Below, one piece after another: positions 60,016-64,000 of a stretch of 64,000 bases of DNA. The notes below the pieces were generated by a model. The model was not told where the DNA came from, ran no database searches, and saw only the letters and a program-made list of their open reading frames with translations. This DNA comes from Actinomycetota bacterium (GTDB taxonomy: Bacteria > Actinomycetota > Actinomycetes > S36-B12 > UBA10799). A program made the translations under genes and the position numbers. Within the stretch, counting starts at the first letter, position 1. The number at the start of each line of letters is the position of its first letter. The DNA lies in contig JACJWR010000003.1 in assembly GCA_020637055.1 (NCBI GenBank), forward strand, positions 62,001-126,000, written 5' to 3'.

Positions 60016-61611
60016 CTAGGGGGTCGGGGCGCTGCCGTCAGCCACATCGGCCACCAGCGGTTCCAGCACGATCGTCGGATTGTCCCGCTCCAGGATCTGC
60101 ATCTGCCAGCGGTTGGTGAGCAACGCCAGGATGGCGCCGTCACCGCGCACGGCGACCTCGGTGCCGGTGCGCCGTTCGATCGATTCGACGTCCTCGGCCC
60201 GGGTGCGCCGGGCCAGTGAGTAGGGCAGCGACTCCAGCGTCACCGGCGAGCGGAGTTCGTGTTCCAACCGATGGGCCGCGACCTCGAATTGCATCGGACC
60301 CACCGCGGCCAGGATCGGTTGCTGGTTGCCCCGTCGCTCGGAGCGGAGCACCTGCACGACACCTTCCTGGTCCAACTGGTCGATGCCGCGCTGGAACTGC
60401 TTGTAGCGCGAGGGGTCGTTGGCCCGCACCACCTTGAAGTGCTCCGGGGCGAACGAAGGGATCGGCGGGAATTCGACCGGCTCCTCGGCCCACAGGGTGT
60501 TCCCTGCGCGCAGCGAGCCGGCGTTGACCAGTCCGATGACGTCGCCCGGGTAGGCGACCTCCAGGGTTTCGCGGTCACGGCCGAACACCGCGTGCACGTA
60601 TTTGGTGGCGAACGACCGCCCGGATTGGCTGTGGGTGACCACGTCGCCCCGGTGGAAGACACCTGAGCACACCCGGGCGAAGGCGAGTCGATCGCGGTGG
60701 GCGGAGTCCATCCCCGCCTGGACTTTGAACACTTGGGCGCTGAACGGGGCGTCGATCGCGCGGGGAGTGCCGTCGGTGGCGAGTCGAGGGCCAGGGGCTG
60801 GGGCCAACTCGTAGAGCACGTCGAGCAGTTGCCCGACGCCGAAGTTGAGCACCGCCGAGGTGAACAGCACCGGGGTGGTGCGTTCGGCCAGGTACTCCTG
60901 CTGATCGTGGTCGTAGCCGTCCGCGCTGAGCAACTCGTGTTCCATGACGGCTTCTCGCCAGGCGTCCCCCTCCTTAGCTTCAGCCTCGGCGGACGTCAGC
61001 CGCTCGGTGGGCGCGACCGTGGCCCCGCCGGCGGTCGGTCGGAAGCGGATGAAGTCTCCGGTACGCCGATCCAGTACGCCGCGGAAGTCTCCCGCGATCC
61101 CCACCGGCCAGGTCAGCGGAGTCGGGCGCAACCCGGTGCGGTCGGTGATCTCGTCCATCAGGGCCAACGCGTCGAGGCCGGGACGGTCCCACTTGTTGAC
61201 CACCGTGATGATCGGCAATTGTCTGGAGGCGCAGACGCCGAAGAGCTTCATCGTCTGCGCTTCCAGGCCCTTGGCGGCGTCGAGCAGCATGACTGCACTG
61301 TCCACCGCGGTGAGCACCCGGTAGGTGTCTTCCGAGAAGTCGGAGTGTCCAGGGGTATCGACCAGATTGACCACGGCGTCCCGGTAGCCGAACTGCAGCG
61401 CAGAGGAGGTGATCGAGATGCCCCGGTCGCGTTCCATGTCCATCCAGTCGGACACGGTGCCCCGCCGTCCGGCCTTGCCGTGCACGGCGCCGGCCTGGCC
61501 GATGGCCCGCGCGTGCAACGACAGCGCCTCGGTGAGCGTGGATTTGCCCGCGTCGGGGTGGCTGATCACAGCGAAGGTGCGTCGGCGTGCCGCCTGTTCG
61601 GCGGTGGTCAC
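60016..61611 (-). CDS. prfC: Peptide chain release factor 3
   Basis: 531 aa (E. coli RF3 is 529). GTPase domain: G1 SHPDAGKSTLTEAL, switch II VDTPGHSDFSEDTYRVL, G4 VNKWDRPG; then the EF-Tu-like domain II and the RF3 C-terminal domain (LAAVGPMQFEVAAHRLEHEL). RF3 recycles RF1/RF2 after termination. GTG 61611 overlaps the stop of the ACT-domain gene (GTGA), so the two are coupled. Confidence 0.95.
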   Translation of the reverse strand: MTTAEQAARRRTFAVISHPDAGKSTLTEALSLHARAIGQAGAVHGKAGRRGTVSDWMDMERDRGISITSSALQFGYRDAVVNLVDTPGHSDFSEDTYRVLTAVDSAVMLLDAAKGLEAQTMKLFGVCASRQLPIITVVNKWDRPGLDALALMDEITDRTGLRPTPLTWPVGIAGDFRGVLDRRTGDFIRFRPTAGGATVAPTERLTSAEAEAKEGDAWREAVMEHELLSADGYDHDQQEYLAERTTPVLFTSAVLNFGVGQLLDVLYELAPAPGPRLATDGTPRAIDAPFSAQVFKVQAGMDSAHRDRLAFARVCSGVFHRGDVVTHSQSGRSFATKYVHAVFGRDRETLEVAYPGDVIGLVNAGSLRAGNTLWAEEPVEFPPIPSFAPEHFKVVRANDPSRYKQFQRGIDQLDQEGVVQVLRSERRGNQQPILAAVGPMQFEVAAHRLEHELRSPVTLESLPYSLARRTRAEDVESIERRTGTEVAVRGDGAILALLTNRWQMQILERDNPTIVLEPLVADVADGSAPTP

Positions 61612-61991
61612 GCTGCCGCTACCTCGTGCCCCGCGGCTCGAAGTGCGGTCACAGATGCCTCCAGCGAGTCGGCCCGGACCAACACGTAGTCGGTGTCGAA
61701 AGTGGAGACGACGAAGACGCTCACGCCTACTTCCGACAGCGGGGCCGTGATGGAAAGCAGCACTCCGACCATGGCGAAGTCCAGCGGGCCGACGACCTCC
61801 AACGCCCGCCAGTCGGGTTCGATGTGGAGTTCCGGGTGCGACGGCGCGGAATCCGGCACGCAGACCACGGAGATCTCCTCGGCGGTGCGCACCGCAGCGA
61901 AGAAGGACCGGTCGGCTGGCGGGGTGGGCCATTGCGCGTCGCTGGGAAGGCGGCAGACGGCTAGGCGGTCGGACAACACTCGAAGTTGCAT
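61608..61991 (-). CDS. ACT-domain (CASTOR-like) protein
   Basis: 127 aa from ATG 61991. Two ACT-like halves: FAAVRTAEEISVVCVPDSA, and GVLLSITAPLSEVGVSVFVV, the latter the usual amino-acid-binding strand-helix. Such stand-alone proteins bind amino acids or nucleotides; the target is unknown. It precedes and overlaps prfC. Confidence 0.82.
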   Translation of the reverse strand: MQLRVLSDRLAVCRLPSDAQWPTPPADRSFFAAVRTAEEISVVCVPDSAPSHPELHIEPDWRALEVVGPLDFAMVGVLLSITAPLSEVGVSVFVVSTFDTDYVLVRADSLEASVTALRAAGHEVAAA

Positions 61992-61998
61992 GGGCCAA

Positions 61999-62970
61999 TT
62001 ATGCGCGATCGTCCGGGTGGTGCGACGACGGCGATAGGCCGTCGGTCGCCAGCCGGCGGAGGCCGCCGGTCTCACCGTCCTCCACTTGTTCGAGGATGAG
62101 GTCGATCGCTTCCTCGGCGGCATCCAGCATGGCCAGGTGGCCCTCGCCGGACACCACCGACAGCCTGCTGTTGGGGATCAACGCCGCCATCCGCTCGCCG
62201 TGCACCAGCGGGATCACCAGGTCGGTGTCGCCGTGCCAGAGGAATACCGGGGTCTCGATTCCAGCGATATCGAAGCCCCACCAGCGGCTGAAGAGCACCG
62301 CGTCGTAGGCCACGGCGCGGAAGGACTCCTTCCCGGCCGCCAAGAGGTCGTCGAGGAACATCTCGCGCATCTCCGGCCGGGCGAGGAACTCGCGATCCGA
62401 GCGCGGTCCGAGCCGCATGTAGATGTCGAACACCGGATTCGCCACCGGCGCCGCCACCTTCAGCGCTGCCGACATGGTCCACGCCACCGGCTCCCGGACG
62501 ACCCCGAGTAGCGGCTTGAACTTGCGGAGCAGCGGGATGACACCGCCACCGCTGACCTTCTCGGGTCCCGCACTGGGACCGACTCCGCCGAGCACGGCCG
62601 CGGCGACGATCCGCTCCGGGATCGCCGAACAGACGGCGAGCACATAGGGGCCGCCGCCGGACAAGCCGATCAGACCGGCCCGCTCGATTCCGAGTAGATC
62701 CATCACCTGCTCCGCATCGGCGGCGAAGTCGATGATCCGTCCGTAGTGGTGCCGGGTGGATTTGCCGACGCCGGGCCTTTCCACCCCGATGATCCGCACT
62801 CCGCGGTCGTGGGCGTATTCGGCCGCCGCGGCGGGTACCTGTCGGCGCGCCCCGGGTGTGCCGTGGAACCACAGGATCGGGAATCCGTCAGGCGGTCCGA
62901 ATTCGGCTACGCCCATGCGGCGGCCGTCCGCCAACGTCACGGTGGAGGTGCGCCAGGTCGGAGGTGCCAT
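61999..62970 (-). CDS. Alpha/beta hydrolase
   Basis: 323 aa from ATG 62970. Oxyanion region LWFHGTPGARRQVP, nucleophile elbow GLSGGGPYV, Asp in LWHGDTDLVIPL and His in SGEGHLAML make a complete triad. Substrate not determined. It lies 7 bp upstream of the ACT-domain gene on the same strand. Confidence 0.88.
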   Translation of the reverse strand: MAPPTWRTSTVTLADGRRMGVAEFGPPDGFPILWFHGTPGARRQVPAAAAEYAHDRGVRIIGVERPGVGKSTRHHYGRIIDFAADAEQVMDLLGIERAGLIGLSGGGPYVLAVCSAIPERIVAAAVLGGVGPSAGPEKVSGGGVIPLLRKFKPLLGVVREPVAWTMSAALKVAAPVANPVFDIYMRLGPRSDREFLARPEMREMFLDDLLAAGKESFRAVAYDAVLFSRWWGFDIAGIETPVFLWHGDTDLVIPLVHGERMAALIPNSRLSVVSGEGHLAMLDAAEEAIDLILEQVEDGETGGLRRLATDGLSPSSHHPDDRA

Positions 62971-63070
62971 GGATCCAGCGTATGCCGGGTAGATCCAGCA
63001 CCAGATCGCCGCGTGCGCAATGAGTCGCGGGTGCCACGATCCGTTGCCGAATCGACGTAGGGTGACCGGC

Positions 63071-64000
63071 ATGACCGCCGAGTCGGATCGAACACCGCAT
63101 CGGGCGGGGTCGGGCGGCTTCGTGCGACGCACCGTCGAAGGTGCCTTCGATGCGACAGTTGGCCGGGTCACCGATCGGGTCGGGGAGACCGCCCGGGAGG
63201 TGACCGGCGCAACCGCCCGCCAAGTGGTCGATGATCTCGAGCCCTACCTCGCGGCTGAGACCATCCCGCGGATCGTGGACGCGCTCGTGCCCTACCTGAC
63301 CGAGAGTCTGGTGCCCGAAGTGGTCGACGGGGTGAGTGGCCACATCGCCGAGCAGACGGTGCCGCAGGTCATCAGCGACGCGACGCCGACCCTGGTCGAC
63401 CAGAACCTTCCAGTCATCCTCGAGCAGTTGCGGCCCTACCTGGAGGCCGAACTCGTCCCGGCCATCGTCGATGCCTTGATTCCCCACATCAATTCGACGG
63501 TGGCACCGCAGGTGGTCGATGCGATGATGCCGACCATCCGCGACGAATTGGCGCCGCAGATCGTCGATGCCCTGATGCCGAAGATTCGGCAAGAGGTCGT
63601 GCCGCAGATCCTGGACGACATCGTCGACGATCCGAAGGTGCGCGCCCTCATCCGGGAGCAGAGCCAGGGGATGATCCTGGACACCTTGGAGCGGCTGCGA
63701 CAGGCTCTCGCCCGCGCCGACGACGTGGTTGAGCGGATCTTGCGACGGGTGGTCGGCAAACGGCCGCGAGAGATCGATCCGCCGCCCGCGGTGCAGCCGC
63801 TGCCTAGTCGGCACTACGTGAACGCGGGGCTGGTCTCCAGGGGTCTGGCGCTGGCAGTCGACACACTCGGCGTCGGATTCTTGATCAACGCCGGGGTCAG
63901 TTCGTTCGTCGGCCTGCTGGAGAGCATCTTCGGGACGCTCCCGAACTGGCTGATGGCGATCGTGTTGATGCTCGGCTTCTCGGTGTACCCGCTCTACCTC
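63071..64000 (+). CDS. RDD-family protein with nine 16-residue repeats, C-terminus cut by window end
   Basis: 310 residues are visible and the frame runs off the right edge. Residues 48-191 consist of nine consecutive units of exactly 16 residues, consensus LVPQIVDALxPxIxxE (best units at 128-143, 144-159 and 160-175). After a charged helix and a Pro-rich linker, membrane segments begin at about 250 with the RDD-type start SRGLALAVDTLGVGFLI. The repeats should form a regular amphipathic helix or solenoid on the cytoplasmic side. RDD proteins are poorly understood membrane proteins; no function can be assigned. ATG 63071 has GGTGACCGGC ahead. Confidence 0.8.
   Translation, partial: MTAESDRTPHRAGSGGFVRRTVEGAFDATVGRVTDRVGETAREVTGATARQVVDDLEPYLAAETIPRIVDALVPYLTESLVPEVVDGVSGHIAEQTVPQVISDATPTLVDQNLPVILEQLRPYLEAELVPAIVDALIPHINSTVAPQVVDAMMPTIRDELAPQIVDALMPKIRQEVVPQILDDIVDDPKVRALIREQSQGMILDTLERLRQALARADDVVERILRRVVGKRPREIDPPPAVQPLPSRHYVNAGLVSRGLALAVDTLGVGFLINAGVSSFVGLLESIFGTLPNWLMAIVLMLGFSVYPLYL
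63212..63643 (+). repeat. Nine 48-bp coding repeats
   Basis: The units encode the 16-residue repeats of the RDD-family protein. DNA identity between units is modest while the protein pattern (P at position 3, VD at 6-7, P at 11) is kept, which indicates old repeats under selection, not recent slippage. Confidence 0.8.

Overview
The window is GC-rich, densely coded DNA from an actinobacterium. This is shown by a tmRNA with an actinobacterial-type tag, a SigK/RskA pair, an IdeR/DtxR-type iron box before feoAB, a furA-katG pair, an Rpf-like secreted protein, the many GTG starts, and the very long antisense shadow ORFs typical of high GC. I cannot name a genus.

Layout. 1-3850: start of a thiolase, a lipoprotein related to class C beta-lactamases that has lost its active-site motifs, an APC amino-acid transporter and a GlsB-like membrane protein. 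3943-4318: tmRNA gene (ssrA). 4322-10636: an insertion region directly behind ssrA, bounded by a 68-bp direct repeat (63/68 identical). It holds a RusA-like nuclease, an old transposase gene split by an intact IS3-family element (27-bp inverted repeats, 3-bp target duplication), a second decayed IS, and a tight three-gene cluster of unknown function. 10782-14447: a secreted helical protein of unknown function, a membrane diguanylate cyclase and two small unknown genes. 14657-15958: an intact paralogue of the first beta-lactamase-like lipoprotein.

15976-20976: an Fe-S photolyase, a thioredoxin-like lipoprotein, CcdA, SigK and RskA, all on the plus strand and probably one stress/redox unit, followed by an HXXEE membrane protein. 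21079-30677 (minus): phosphoesterase, FUSC-type membrane protein, then a chain of response regulator, histidine kinase and cell-envelope glycosyltransferases with overlapping or closely spaced ends. 30774-34416: K+ channel, multi-PAS diguanylate cyclase, M23 peptidase with internal repeats. 35647-38370: iron box, feoA, feoB and a NifU-like protein. 38425-46314: dehydrogenase, Rpf-like protein, MarR regulator with a clear palindromic operator and divergent LtrA, PurT, ABM-domain membrane protein, deaminase, and a phosphoribosyltransferase-hydrolase fusion. 46326-49147: GH5 cellulase with two cellulose-binding modules, divergent from a TetR regulator.

49195-50705: an IS110-family element with a structured 3' flank that may carry a bridge RNA. 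50739-54330: voltage-gated cation channel, then furA and katG, translationally coupled. 54528-62970 (minus): Abhydrolase_9 protein, an ABC exporter pair, release factor 3 with an ACT-domain protein, and an alpha/beta hydrolase. 63071 to the end: an RDD-family protein that runs off the window and carries nine exact-length 16-residue repeats.

Most of the window is ordinary chromosome. The places that look least explained are the ssrA-adjacent island with its unknown gene cluster, the active-site-less beta-lactamase paralogue, the helical secreted protein at 10782-12407, and the 16-residue repeat protein at the right edge.
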